Shown: positions 1 through 11,936 of the stretch, piece by piece | How the letters are laid out: each line of letters begins with the position of its first letter | Position numbering within the stretch: position 1 is the first letter of the stretch | From: Pilatotrama ljubarskyi | Taxonomy: Eukaryota; Basidiomycota; Agaricomycetes; Polyporales; Polyporaceae | Length of the DNA stretch: 64,000 nucleotides | Assembly (NCBI GenBank): GCA_022385805.1 | Contig: MU277693.1 | Span: 124,001 to 188,000, forward strand | Reading direction: 5' to 3' | Translations under genes and position numbers: made by a program | Notes under the pieces: generated by a model | Databases searched by the model: none | Seen by the model: only the letters and a program-made list of their open reading frames with translations | Told to the model about the DNA's origin: nothing

Positions 1-1233
1 ACGTAGCGGTGATAGGGCGTGCCGCGCTGTGGGTGAGGAGGCACATAAGGCGTGTGGGTGTTGAGGGGGACGGTCGGGGCGCTCCTGAAGGCGGACAACG
101 GGATGTTCGGCCTAGATTCGAGTGATGAGGTGGTGAAACGCGTAACGGCCGGAAATGCACTCACTGCATCCAGTGAAGGTATGTCGTAAAGGACTGCCTC
201 TCCGGGTCCGGGACGTCGAGGTCGACCATCAGCAGGGTGTACAGACGCGTGTCCGTGTGGAACAGCGTCATGGAGAGCTCTGGTGGTCTCCGAGTCTGCC
301 AACGGGGCCGAGGGTTCAGCAAAGGCTCCGGGTATCATCATGTGGAGGAGGGCGTACCTGCTCGGGGAACAGGAAGATGCCAGGCTCGACCTCCTTCAGG
401 CTGCGCTTCACACGCGTGCGCAGATAGTTACTCTTCGGAGGAGGCTCGGCGAACTTGACGCGCAGGTCGAAGGAAGGATGCAGCGCGGGCAGCATGTCGG
501 GCACGACGTTCATCTGGTAAATACGCTCCATCTACATGGAAAGAGGGCAGTTGTCATGGACAGGCCCCGTGTAGCAGAATCGAGGAACCAACATACCAGC
601 AGGTCCAGGTCGCCCTCTTCCCTCCAGCGCTGCTCCACCAAATGCCTGTAGATCGGCTTGCTCATGTCCGCTGTACGCACTTCAGCAAACAACACAACAG
701 AGTATCCCGAATGAATGCGCACCCATGCCGTTCCTCGCCTTCCACCTCACGTCCGGCAAGTTCACCTCGCTCTGAATCTCCAGAATGCCCACCCGCTCAC
801 GCATGCTCTGCAGCGCAGCCTCATCTCGCTCGCCCTCCGGCTTGCTCTCCGCCGCCTCCAGCTCTGCCCGCAGCGCTTCGAGCTCCTTCCGGATGAACGC
901 CGCGTCCTTCAGGATATAGCGCAACGCGTAGTCGTACGCCGGCTCGACGCCCTTCGCGATCGGCCGACACCACTCGCGCGGCCCCTGCGCAGGCTGCTGC
1001 CGTCCCCCGCCATTCTGCTGTTGAGATCCTCCGTCTGCATTCGCGTCCCTAGAGCCGTCCTCCGCCTGCTTCCCTTCGGCCGCACTGGCTTGCGCCGTCA
1101 CCGCCGCAGCGGGAGGTGGGGGCGGGGGTGGAGGGGTGTCCGCCGGGGTATGTGCGGCCGCGTCGAGAGTTGCATTCCCGCGTATGCTCGCTAGTCTGGG
1201 AGTGAAGCGAGGCAGACGGCGGAGAGCGAGCAT
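1..1233 (-). CDS. Mitochondrial large ribosomal subunit protein mL38 (MRPL35-type, PEBP fold), partial
   Basis: Structural protein of the mitochondrial large ribosomal subunit, in the family that carries a phosphatidylethanolamine-binding-protein-like domain. The ATG at 1231-1233 opens an N-terminus rich in Arg and Leu with few acids (MLALRRLPRFTPRLASIRGN), which fits a mitochondrial presequence. A proline run follows, then a helical stretch containing AYDYALRYILKDAAFIRKE. Exon 1 ends near 723 after KARNGM and splices to DMSKPIYRHLVEQRWREEGD (about 600-670). The next exon encodes ERIYQMNVVPDMLPALHPSF (about 470-530). The start of the PEBP-like domain is visible near 175-240 as LYTLLMVDLDVPDP. 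The 3' end lies beyond the left edge of the window, so the C-terminal half is missing. Family assignment rests on the mL38-typical blocks before and in the PEBP domain. Confidence 0.85.
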
Positions 1234-1649
1234 GGCCGGGATGGGTGCTGGGCAGTCGTCGGAGGCACGAGCCGGGCAGAGCACAGAAATTGCGGATGAG
1301 CGCTTACACGCAAGTGCCTCACCCGAACAGGCAACCGTAGTGATCATCCTCATCCACCGCCGACTGCCAGCACTCACTATAGACTCACTACTCCCTGAGC
1401 CTCCGTCAGGAGCATGGTGAAATGTGAGCCTCAGATGCGTAAAAAGCTACTATGTGCCACTTGCACGGAACTTTTGAAGCTTGCGTTATCGGCTCAGGCT
1501 GTCATTGATCGATGTTGAATTCACGGCGGCTCGTTACAGTCGCCGCGGTGCACACACTTGCTGAAACCACTTCAGCAGGTTCGTCCCTCGCAGAGCTCAA
1601 AGCTGTACAGGCAAAAAGGGTTCAAGGGGATGATACACTGGCTCTGATG
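1234..1649. other. Intergenic stretch: mL38 upstream region and tRNA 3' flank
   Basis: No gene seen. It holds the promoter side of the minus-strand mL38 gene and the 3' flank of the first tRNA-Asn gene. On the minus strand a T5 run (AAAAA at 1613-1617 on the plus strand) lies 33 bases past the tRNA 3' end and is a candidate Pol III terminator. Confidence 0.5.
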
Positions 1650-1774
1650 CTGCCCCGGTGAGGCTCGAACTCACGACCTTCCGATGGAACTTCACGACTC
1701 AACCCACCTCACGAGGCAGGTCCTGCATTGATGTAGTAACAGTCGGACGCTGTAACCAACTCAGCCACGGGGCA
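1650..1774 (-). tRNA. tRNA-Asn (anticodon GTT), 51-nt intron
   Basis: Read on the minus strand, the acceptor stem TGCCCCG (1768-1774) pairs with CGGGGCA (1651-1657), followed by G at 1650 as discriminator base, as expected for eukaryotic tRNA-Asn. The D-arm contains TGGCTGAGTTGG (A box) and the T-arm contains GAGTTCGAGCC (B box). The anticodon stem TCCGA/TCGGA encloses CTGTTA, giving anticodon GTT with A37 at 1737. The sequence is interrupted immediately after position 37 by an intron at 1686-1736 (51 nt), the canonical site for nuclear tRNA introns. The mature tRNA is 74 nt without CCA. Confidence 0.95.
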
Positions 1775-2068
1775 GACACGAGCGGCACCTCTAGACAATC
1801 CATCGCGTTAACAAGTAGGATGCTCACATCAATGACTGTGTTTTCGGACCAAGACAAGGCGATGTTCAACAGGATGCTTCAGGCCACCAAAGAGCTGCCG
1901 GACCACCCCAACCCACGGGAAGGGTGTGTTAGGTACTACAGTAGTAGGCAGCTGTGATTGTTAATCTTTCTCACCCTCCAGCCCATGTGGCGCCAGTTGG
2001 GCAGCGAGTACAAACCAATGCCAATGATAGGATGCCTCGAGCATCGAGGAGACTGACAAAACGAGACG

Positions 2069-2167
2069 CTGCCCCAGTGAGGCTCGAACTCACGACCTTC
2101 CGATCACATTTAGAAATCAACAAGATTCTTAACAGTCGGACGCTGTAACCAACTCAGCCATGGGGCA
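2069..2167 (-). tRNA. tRNA-Asn (anticodon GTT), second copy, 25-nt intron
   Basis: Near-identical exons to the copy at 1650-1774, with the same GTT anticodon, the same discriminator G (2069) and the same intron position after A37 (2130). The intron is 25 nt (2105-2129) instead of 51 and shares no obvious sequence with it. The acceptor pair at positions 7:66 is A:T here and G:C in the other copy, so the pair co-varies and both genes look functional. An AAAA run at 2058-2061 on the plus strand (TTTT on the transcript side) directly follows the gene as a Pol III terminator. Confidence 0.95.
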
Positions 2168-2535
2168 CACGCTCAATACCTTCTGGTGAATCTTCATAGT
2201 AGCGAGCCAGGGTGAGACCGCCTCGTCCTGTTGATTTCGCTCGAAACGGTTGAGCACACACCACATGCATGGAGGCATTGCACGGATTCCCTTCAGAAAC
2301 CAACAAGTCTTATGACAGCAGTGGTCATGCTGGGAAAGCGACATGCTTAATTTGCAAGATGGCGCGGAGAGCCGCAGTACGCCGAAGACGCGGCGGGACT
2401 CATGTGGTCCGTTGATCTGAACCAGTGAACACCATCAAATCCCGTCCTTGGACAGAGATCAACGGTATCGCGCTTCTCGAGAGCAAAATATAAAAGTAGC
2501 ACCCGCGCGTCGTGCTTTCATTCCTCGACGTCGCC
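2168..2535. other. Intergenic stretch upstream of the S28 peptidase
   Basis: No gene seen apart from the promoter element listed separately. It lies between the second tRNA-Asn gene and the S28 peptidase start codon. Confidence 0.5.
2489..2495 (+). promoter_or_regulatory. TATA box of the S28 peptidase gene
   Basis: TATAAAA 41 bases before the ATG at 2536, in the otherwise gene-free stretch after the second tRNA. A strong TATA box so close to the start codon implies a short 5' leader and suits a regulated secreted enzyme. The function is inferred from position and consensus only. Confidence 0.55.
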
Positions 2536-4715
2536 ATGTCCTTCTTCAAGCCGGGACTCGCGGGCTTGGGCGCGCTCACCCTCCTCCTCCTCCAGCTCGG
2601 TGGATCACAGGCTCGCCGCCTCCCGACGAACCCGCAGTGGGTCAAACTCGACGCGCAGGCGAAGCAGTCTCGTTCTGTTGCAAAACGCCAGAGCGCGACG
2701 TTCCCCGTCTACACATTCACGCAGCCTCTTGACCATTTCGTAGACACGGGCTTCACGTTTGAGCAGCGGTACTGGCTCGACGACCGCCACTACAAGGCCG
2801 GTGGGCCCGTCATCGTCTTCGAGGCGGGTGAAGGTCCCGGCGACGAGCGGATGCCCATCCTCGACACCGGCATCGTTGACATCCTCGCCAACGCCACCAA
2901 CGGTCTCGGTATCGTGCTCGAGCACAGATATTATGGCACGACGCGTCATTTCATGTCACAAGACCCACACCTGCTCACGAACATCCCCAGGAGAATCCGT
3001 GCCCGTGCAGAACTTCACCACCGATTCTCTGAGGTACAGTGCCTGGCACGCTGCCGTATACCGCATGGCGCGCGACTGATACCCCCGTCCTTGTCCCAGG
3101 TGGCTCAACAACGAGCAAGCGGCCGCCGACTCTGCGAATTTCATCGACAACGTCACTTTCCCGAGCATTACGGGCGATCTCACGGCTCCCGGCACGCCGT
3201 GGATATACTACGGCGTAAGTCCACTCGAGCACCGCCGGCGGAGCGCGAATCGTCTCACGCACCACATGTCTCGCAGGGTTCTTACGGCGGCGCGCGCGCC
3301 GCGCATATGCGCGTCCTGTACCCGGATCTCGTCTTCGCTGCCATCTCGTCCAGCGGCGTGACGCACGCGACGCTCGACGACTGGCGCTACTTCGACATCA
3401 TCCGGCAGTACGCCCCGGCGGATTGCATCGCGCAGGTCGAGAAGACCATCGACGAGGTCGACCGGCTCATCACGAGCCCCAAGGCGGAGACGCGGCACGC
3501 CATCAAGGCCGTCTTCGGGCTGGGGAACCTCACCTATGACCCGGACTTTGCTTCGCTGTTATCTGTGCGTACGTTGCGGATCGCGCGGGGGTGGGCCATT
3601 GGCTGAATTCTGGCCTAGAACCCCCTTGGCGCGTGGCAGGAGAACAACTGGGATCCCGCTGTCGGAAGCACGTCCTTTGCCCGGTTTTGCGCGGCCCTGG
3701 GCACTCCGGACAAGGCGACCGTCCATACCGCGCAGGGCATCACTATCAGCAATGCTACATTCAACTACGCAAAGTACATCAACAGGGTAAGGCTCATTGT
3801 TTGGGTCATGGCACGGTGTCGCTGAGCAGATCTCTAGACGTACGTTGCTAGCTGCCGCCCTCCCAACACCCAGGACGAGGTGAGTGGACCGCGCGAAATC
3901 CTTCCAGTTCCATGTCTCACGGAGATCTCTCAGTGCTTTGGGACAATCACCGCGAAGGATTCCTACCTCGCGACCGACCTGTCCCAGACATGGCGGCTTT
4001 GGCAATTTCAAGTCTGCACCCAATGGGGCTTCTTCATGGTACGCCGGCCGCCCGCGCTGTCTCGCTCTCGAGCGAGGTTCTCACCGTCGCCTCCCGTAGA
4101 CTCCTCCGCCCAACCCGGCCATCCCGCGCATCATCTCCAAGCTTATCACTCTGGACTACGCCTCCCTCATCTGCAAGCTCGTACGTCTGCTCCGTTCCCT
4201 CTCACCTCTATGACTCGATCTGACCGCCTATCGGCTCGATCAGGCCTACCCGCCCGGGGAGCACTTCAAAGTCCCCGCCGAGCCGAACATCACCGCGGTG
4301 AACTCGCTCGGCGGCTACAACATCGCATACGACCGGCTCGCGATCATCGACGGCGAAGGTACGCGTTTTCCTCAAAACACCTATCTTGGTCCCATCCCTA
4401 ACGCCCATCCGCTGTCTCAGATGACCCCTGGAGAGGCGACACCCCGCATAGCCCGGCGGCGCACTGGCGTCCCGACACGACCCTCCGGCCGTTCAAGCTG
4501 ATACCTGGTGAGCTCATCCCGATCCCGGACTCCCTGTGATGAGACCAGGTCTGATGGGTTCTGGCGTGCGCGCGCCAGGCGGTGTGCACCACTACGACGA
4601 GAACGGTCTCGCGGACCACAGCGCCGAGCCCCCGCAGATCCAGGCTATTCATGAGCAGGAGATCGCGTTCGTCAAGGCGTGGCTCAAGGACTTCAAGCCT
4701 TCAACCAAGTCCTAG
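2536..4715 (+). CDS. Secreted serine carboxypeptidase, family S28 (PRCP / thymus-specific protease type)
   Basis: Peptidase that cleaves C-terminal residues or small peptides, often after proline, and is secreted by many wood- and litter-decay fungi. The ATG at 2536 starts a signal peptide with a leucine-rich core (GALTLLLLQLGG). The in-frame GTG at 2512 is not needed. The S28 N-terminal block is clear: YTFTQPLDHF, FEQRYWLDD, GPVIVFEAGEGPGDE and GLGIVLEHRYYG. The nucleophile Ser is in GSYGGARAAH (about 3278-3308). The catalytic Asp is in DDPWRGDTPH, formed across an intron near 4360-4420, and the His is in GGVHHYDENG (about 4578-4610). At least seven short introns interrupt the gene, for example at about 4361-4420 and 4507-4578. 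The stop is TAG at 4713-4715. Exon joins in the 3570-4260 part were not all resolved. Confidence 0.9.
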
Positions 4716-4985
4716 AGAGTCAGGGTAAACATGGGATGCCAGGGACTATTTGCGTCGCATACTGTGATGTCGCCAGGGGCCTCCATCCGTCCTGGGGAAC
4801 GTGGATGTATTAGGATGCAATATGAAACAGGATGGATTAGACGGGTGAGGATATCAGCGGACGTCAGTGGGAATACACAGCGGAACACATTGTCACGGAG
4901 GCGAATAAGAATACAAATGAGACCAGCAGACAAGATGTGAGTGCAACGAGGAAGGAGCGAAGTCTGGTATCACCGAAGGAACCCT

Positions 4986-7900
4986 CTAGTCGAAGTCTTC
5001 AAAATCCGAGCCCTGGTCGTCCTCGTCTCCAGACGTGATTTCGACATACTTCGACACCACCCCTCTTGTCGCGCGCTTGGGAGCCTCGCTTCGCGCCTTG
5101 GGCGGTGCAGGAACGATTTCGTCCTCCGAAAAGTCATCGTCCGATACCACCGTCTTCTTCGCAGGCTTCTTGACCGGAGCTGTTGCCTTGTTGCCCGATG
5201 AGGCTTTGCGCGCCGTGGGCTTTGAGGGAGCAGCCGCCGGTGCGGCCTTGCCAAAGAAGTCGGTCACTGCAGCCTGTTTCCCGTTCTTCTTCGCCGGCGC
5301 TGAGACCTCCATGACGTCGTCATCGTCGCCGTCGGGCGGAGATGCCTTGGCCTTCTTCTTCGGCGCAGGTTTGATGTACATGTCGTCGTCACTGTCGTCA
5401 ACCTCTACGTCTGGGCTGTAGTCGTGATGTCAGCCAGGACGCCCAAGTTGCAGTCAGTAGTGCTTACCTCTTCCGCTTGGTCGCCGAGCCAGCCTTGGCT
5501 TTGCCCTTACCCTTGTCCTTAGATGATGGCGGAGTCTCGAACTCGGAATCGGACTCGATCTTCGTGACCGCCTTCTTCTTGGCTGCAGGCTTTGGCGGAG
5601 GCTCAATCATTTCGATGTCCGAGTCGGGTTCGACCTTCGGCGCTGCCTTCTTGGCTGGACCGGGGCGTTTCTTGGGAGGAAGAGGGATAGCGTCGTCGTC
5701 GTCATCGTCGTCCTTCTTGATGACCACGTTCGAGCCGGCTGGCGCAGCAGACGCAGGCTTCTTCGCGGTCTCGGAGGCCTTCTTCGACTTCGCAGTCGTC
5801 GCCTTTCCTGGCTTGAAGTCCTCATCATCGTCATCCGCCTTCGGCTTCTTGGGCTCCTTGAAGGGCAGCTTCGTCTGCTTCCTCTTGCCCTTCTTGCCGG
5901 TGGTCTCCGCTTCCGCGGAGCATAGCTTTTCCTCCCAGTCCTGGCACGTTTTCTGCACCACACCGAGTCAGTTGCGAGATACACGAGCGGCTGCAGGGTA
6001 CTCACCTTCCACTGCTCAAGGAAGGCGTCGAGATCCGTCTGCCAGATTTGGATAGGGGTGAGCTCGAGGAGGGTGAGCAGCTCGACCTCCTTCTCCTTGG
6101 CTTGCTGGAGCAACTTGTCGATCTATAGGTACGGCCGATATCAGCGTCTACGAGACGAACATAATATATACCAACAGACCTTCTCCTTGGTCAAGCTCCA
6201 GATAGCCATGCCCAAGAGGTAGTCGTAGTCAGTGACGTTGCCCTCGAAGTCACTACCGTCGTCATCCTCGACGACGTCCTCGGTCTCCCCGTGCACTTTG
6301 GCCTTGGCCACCTTGGGAAAAGGGCGGAACTGCTTCTTGCGAAGCTCGGCGACGATGTCTGCCTTCTTCCTGTTCGAGACGACGAGTTCTTTGTCGACGA
6401 TCATCTTCACGAAGCGAGCCTGGTTGTTCAAACGGTCCAGCTGCGTCTGAAGCTCGTTCGCCAAGAAGTCCTGTGCGCATCGTCAACCGTGAGTCCTGCC
6501 GCGGGGAAGCGGGTGGTGGTGGCGCGCGTACCTTGCGCTTCTGGTAGTACGCCAGACGCTTGGGATAGAAGTCCTCGATGATCTCCTCCGCCGAATTGTA
6601 CTTCTTGATCTTGCCGTCGAAGTCGAAGCAGACCATGTTGCCGGTGTTGATCCTAGTCGTCAGCTTGAAGAATTCGTGGAAGCCCTGCTTCTCCGCTTGC
6701 TCCATGCCCTTCTCCGTCATCGTGATCACGAAGTGCACGTTCATGTTGTTGTGGTACTCTTTGTAGTCCTACAGAGAGACAAGACAATGAGCATCCTGCT
6801 GGTGATCCGCATGGACAGTACTTGCCTTCACAGGACCGTCGCCCTTCTCACCACACATCGCCTCGAGGTCGGCCTTGAAGTTCTGCGTCCACTTATGGAT
6901 GGGCAACTCGGTGATCTCGACCGTCAAGTCGTCAAGCTTCTTGACCACGCCTAGCACATCGTACTTGTTGTCGCCCGTCTTCTTGATCGTGCCTGTGAAA
7001 CCACGCCACCAAGGAAGCATAGGCACCTGCTCCTGCCCGTCCATGAGGCGGCGAATGTTCGCGACGATATCCTCGGGATTGAAGCTAGGGACGGTGGTAC
7101 TCCAACCTATAGAACACCGTGAGCTATGGGGCCGCAATGGGCTATAACATGCCACAGCAACGACTTACCAGTGCCGATACCTTCGGCGCCATTGACCAAC
7201 ACCAGCGGAAGGATGGGCATGTACCACTCGGGCTCGACCGCCCGGCCATCATCCTGCTGGTATGTCAGGATAGCATCGTCGGCGGGGTGCATCACGGTGC
7301 GGATGACTGGCGCCAGCTCGGTGTAGATGTAACGAGCCGCGGCGTGGTCCTTGCCGCCTTGGTCGCGGGTACCGAACTGACCGTTCGGCATGAGCAAGTT
7401 CATGTTGTTGCTGCCGACGAAGTCCTGGGCCAGGTTGATGATCGTGGCCATCAAGCTCGCTTCGCCGTGGTGGTATGCGGAGACCTCGGATACGTAACCG
7501 ACCAGTTGCGCGACCTGTATGTTAATTGTGAGCGAGATTCACTGCGCAAAGCTGTTGACAACCTGACCTTGATTTCCCTCTTCAAGTTACGCTTGAAGCA
7601 GGACCAGATGACCTTCCGCTGACCCGGCTTCAGGCCGTCCACGACAGACGGGATGGAACGGATGTTGTCCGCCATAGAGAACAGGATGAGCTCGCGGTTA
7701 ATGAAGTCGGACAGAGGGATCTCTTGTTGAGTATGATCCAGATAGGTACCGGGCTAATAGATCCGGTGAGCTGCAAGTCCCAACAGTAGTTTATACCGCC
7801 TGGCGTACCTTGAACTGGCGAAGCCACTCCTTCCGGTCATCTGCCTTCTTCTTACTGAACGCGAGCTCGATGAGCTCGCGGTCACCTTCCTGAGTGGTAC

Positions 7901-10606
7901 AGAACGGGATCATGTGGCGCTTCATGTCCCTGAAGTACTCGCGAGCGTCCTCATCCTTGCTCGTACCGAGACCCTGCCGAACGGTCAGTGTCCCTCATGC
8001 TTAGCGGATGAAAAGATGACAGACCTTGTAGTACTTGTGCTCCCACTTGTGCGAGTCGGGAGTTTCCTCCAGCCACATCTCGTACTCAGGAATCGTGTAG
8101 AAGTTGATGATCTGCTTCCCCTTCCATACCTAGAAGATATTCATGAGTATATGCGCTACTGAGATACGGAAGAGGGTGACTTACTCGAACGACGGGCGTG
8201 ATGAACTCGACAAGGAACTTAGGGATCTTCAGGAGCGAAGGATAGAAGTGGTCGAGATAGTTGATGAGTAGACCCTTGATATGTGAACCATCGTGATCCT
8301 TTACAAGGCTCACTGAGTCAGGGAGCTCGTCATCCTCTGTCGACTCAACGCACCTGATCCGTCATGAGCATAAGCCGGCCATAGCGCAAGCTGTTCACGT
8401 CCGTGTACTCCTTATTGTGCTGCAGACCCAGAATCTTCTTGATGTTCTGGATCTCCTCGTTCTTCATGATCTGGTCGTGTTTCGCATCACGGACGTTCAG
8501 CAGCTTTCCTCGAAGCGGGAAGACACCGAAGTTGTCGCGACCGACGACTCCGAGACCGGCGATAGCCAGCGCCCTGGCAGAATCACCTTCGGTCAAAATG
8601 AGCGTGCAGTCTGCGGCTTTGCGCGTTCCCGCGTTGTTCGCGTCCGACAGCTTGGTCATGCCGGTCAGCCTGCGGGGAGGATTCAGTGAAGGCGACCCTG
8701 GGTTTATTGCGAGGAAGCATACCGCGTTCGTCGAGTGCCATCAGTCTTCTTCAGTTGTTGGTCCGCCTTGAACTTCGCCCAATTCAAGACGTGGTCGACG
8801 ATGGAGGACTTCGCGACTACGCATAACTCATCAGCATGCGCTCACGAGCCGACAGGAGTCCCTTACCTTTCTTCAGGAAGTCCTCCGAGAGCGTCGGGCG
8901 AGTGCCGAACTTGCTCGCTGGCAGCGTCAGCGTCTCCTTCGTTTGACTGTCGAATGTCGGGTTTTCGATGAGCGCGTTCACAAAGATCCACATGTGGTTT
9001 TTGATTTGCGCGGGCTTGATGGTCGCCGCCTTGTTCTTCTTCGAGATGGACGTGATGAGAGCCTTCGCAATCTGGTCGGCCATGTAGTTGACGTGGGTGC
9101 CGCCCTTCGACGTCGAGATCGAGTTCGCGAACGAGACTTGCTGGAACGACCCGTCGGACACGGCGAACGCCACCTCCCATCGCGTCCCAACCTGCTCGTA
9201 GATGACGGTTGGCTTAGCCTGCGCAGCGCCGCCAGACGCGTCCGCTGCCTCCTGGGCGGCGGAGTTGATGAACAGCTCGACGTATTGCTTGAAGTTCTTG
9301 ATCTTGAGCCGCTCGTCGTTCAAGAACACCTTCACGTCCTTCACCGTGCCTGCCAGATCGTGCACACGCTTCTTGAGCAGCGAGACCGTGTCCTCGTCGA
9401 TGGACTCCATGCCGAAGCGCTTCAGGTCAGGCTTGAACGTCACGCGCGTGTACTCCTCGCCGCGGCCGTTCTTCGTGATCTTCGCCTTCCCCATCTTGCT
9501 CATGTTGTCCGTCCACGTCTGGACGTACTTCTGGCCGGAGTTCTTGTCGGCGGTGTCGATGGTGAATTCCGTTGAGTAGATGTTCGCGAGCTTGGCACCA
9601 TAGCCGTTACGACCACCCGTGAGCTTCTTCTCGTCATCGTCGTAGTTGGAGGACGACAGCAAGTGTCCGAAGATGAGCTCTGGGATATAGATTTTCTCCT
9701 TCGAGTGCATCTCGATGGGGATACCGCGGCCATTGTTGAAGACTGATATTGTGTTGTTCTCGACGTCTATGGTGACCTTGATCGTGTCCATGCTCGGGTC
9801 ATTGATCTGTGGCGTCGGAGTATGAGCTGCCGTTCGAATCACAGGTCGAATTACAGTGCGTGGCGGCCCCAGGACAGGCAAGCGAGGAGCCGTGGCTAGA
9901 CAGCGGAGCCAATGGGTGCACACTCAGACGGTATGGGGCTCTGATCACCGTCTCGTTACAGCTGAAAACGGCCAGTCTGATTGCGGCGAACGTGCCTTCC
10001 CAGTCCACGTAAAGCCACCACAACCAGCTAGGGCCGCATATAATGCGAGAACGGTTGGACTCACCTTGTTGTCCGCCGCGTTGACAAGGATCTCGTCTAC
10101 AATCTTGAAGAACCCTGGCACGTACTTGATCTCGCGGTATACCATGCGCTTGTTCTCGGAGTCCCATGTCCACATCATTTGTGTGATAGTTTCGACACTT
10201 CCAATGTATGAATCAGGACGCTTCAGGATATGCTCGAGTTGGGAGAGCTGGACGGATGTCATGTCACTTCTAGGCGCGTTTCACGAGTCCCTCATCCACA
10301 TACCTTGGTGTACATCTCCGATGCTGTCTTCTTCTTCGCGTTTGCAGGTGCTGAGGGGCCCGCCGCAGGTGCCACAGCGGAGGGGAGATCCTCGTCCATC
10401 CGGCCGTCGTCTGCATCGCTGTCCGCGTTGTCGTTCTTGTCTGAGAGCACCTTCGTTTTCTTCGTGACCCTCGGTTTCGCGGCCGCCTTAGGTGCAGCTT
10501 TGGACGCGGGCTTCTTCGCAGGTGCCTTCTTCTTGGGAGCAGGCGCGTAGCCGTCGGACTCGGAGCCTGAGACGTCGAGGTCGAAGTTCTCCTCCGAAGA
10601 GCTCAT
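4986..10606 (-). CDS. TOP2: DNA topoisomerase II
   Basis: Nuclear ATP-dependent type IIA topoisomerase that passes one duplex through another and resolves catenated chromosomes. The start is ATG at 10604-10606 (MSSSEENFDLDVSGSES). The order along the gene is: a basic/acidic N-terminal extension; the ATPase entry LEHILKRPDSYIGSVE; the GHKL ATPase (NNGRGIPIEMH, GGRNGYGAKLANIYS; about 9100-9806); TOPRIM (TEGDSARALAIAGLGVVGRD near 8580, PLRGKLLNVRDA near 8500); then the breakage-reunion domain. The active-site Tyr is in AARYIYTE, codon about 7329-7331, followed by the conserved ILVNGAEGIGTGW. The C-terminal tail (4986-5960) is Lys/Ala-rich with acidic clusters and no conserved fold, as in other Top2 proteins, and ends DFEDFD. 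More than ten introns occur, the longest 258 bp (9807-10064). Confidence 0.97.
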
Positions 10607-11332
10607 CGTGCTTGATGCCTTGGTCGTAAAGTATCGTAGTGTTGGCCGCAGATAGCTTGAGTGCGGACGGAGGGGGAGGAGAGAGGAGGTGCGGAGGCGA
10701 GGGTGGCTCGCGTAGTGACGGTTCGTGTCAACACGTTCCGACGCGAAACGCGACCATCTCTGCACAGCGCGATAGGCACGTGACATAGGCGCTCCATCTA
10801 CACCAGTTTTGCTGGCTGGCTTCAGATGGACGTTCGACACGAGGTCTTCGACGCGTATTCACGCGCACAGAGGGTGTTCGGGGCAAAAGCTCACTGTGCT
10901 CGAGCGAAAAACGTGGCCCGCACCCGCCTGGAGCGGAGCCGACACGATTTTCCGGTGGCAGAGCGCGCTCAGTCACGTAAGTCACACCGCCATCGGTAAC
11001 CGCTTCCGGTAAGTGCTCAAGTTCGTCACTCCCTCAGCCATCCTTTCAGCACCTCATCGATGGTACACGTAAAGGCATATGCGCATGCCTGGGCGTACGT
11101 TTGGTATCATGAGGCAACTCCCAATCTGACCCAATACCTGGTAAAGCGTCCTCCACTGGAGCAGCCGGCGAGGTTAGCGGACATCTCTGCGTCGCGACTT
11201 CACATATGTCGACACTAGGCCTACGGTCGATTGAGTGCAAGGTATAATGCAACAATGTATGACAGTGGAATAGGTGAGAAAGTAATACTACAGTAATGTC
11301 GAGAGGATTCCAAAGTCTGTTCGCGGGCAGCG
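10607..11332. other. Intergenic stretch between TOP2 and the tandem small genes
   Basis: Holds the TOP2 promoter (right of 10606) and the 3' flank of the neighbouring minus-strand gene. No coding exon with both reading-frame and splice support was found, and no clear promoter motif stood out. Confidence 0.4.
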
Positions 11333-11936
11333 TCAAGGCCGCCCATCCACAGCGTGAACTCGACCCTCTTCAAACCAGTGCACGATCCGGGGATAGCGCT
11401 GGTCGAGCAGCACTGGATATGCGAACGTCCCCCTGGGCTGTATGCGAGATGTTCGTGAGTCAGAAATGACAAGGTGAGAGGTGGATACGCACCGTCTTCC
11501 TTGGATTGAAGGTGCCACTGATGATGACCTTGCCTGGTCGCCAACGATACTGACCACGCCATGGCATGTAGACCTCGACCTTATCCCCGGTCTACAACAG
11601 GATGCACACGATCAAAACCAAAAGGTTAAGTTGCTTCACGCCACTACTCACTTTGAAGGATGGCCGCTCCAGCGGCGCCTGGGCATCCGAGTGACATTGC
11701 GCCGCCGCGGCTAACTTCGGCGTAGTCTCGTCCGAGGCTGATTTCGCCTGGCGAGCTCTGGCCTTGGATGTGCCAGTGCATCGTAGCTTTGATGCTGATC
11801 TCGCAGAAGGCAGGCCGCTCCTGATAGTCGTGTTGACAATATCCTCGAGCGGCTTCGTGTTTGTCATACTCCGCGTTATGGGCCTGCTCGACGATGCAAC
11901 TGGGTTGTCAATGGACTTTCGCGGCATCTTTTCCAT
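11333..11936 (-). CDS. Unknown 162-residue protein with small beta-type (Tudor/SH3-like?) domain, tandem copy 2
   Basis: Not a family I can name. Three exons: 11652-11936, 11493-11591 and 11333-11437, all phase 0, ending at TGA 11333-11335. ATG is at 11934-11936, with a second Met three codons on. The N-terminal half is disordered, rich in Ser, Thr and Ala, and contains RPITRSMTNTKP. Exon 2 is exactly 33 codons and reads TGDKVEVYMPWRGQYRWRPG then KVIISGTFNPRKT. Exon 3 carries AYPVLLDQRYPRIVHWFEEG. The pattern GDxVxVxM-RG-W--GKV followed by YPVLLDxRxPRIxxWF looks like a five-strand Tudor/SH3-type fold, which would suggest protein or chromatin binding; that is inference only. The paralogue at 12922-13556 shares every exon boundary, which strongly supports the gene model. 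Confidence 0.75.
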
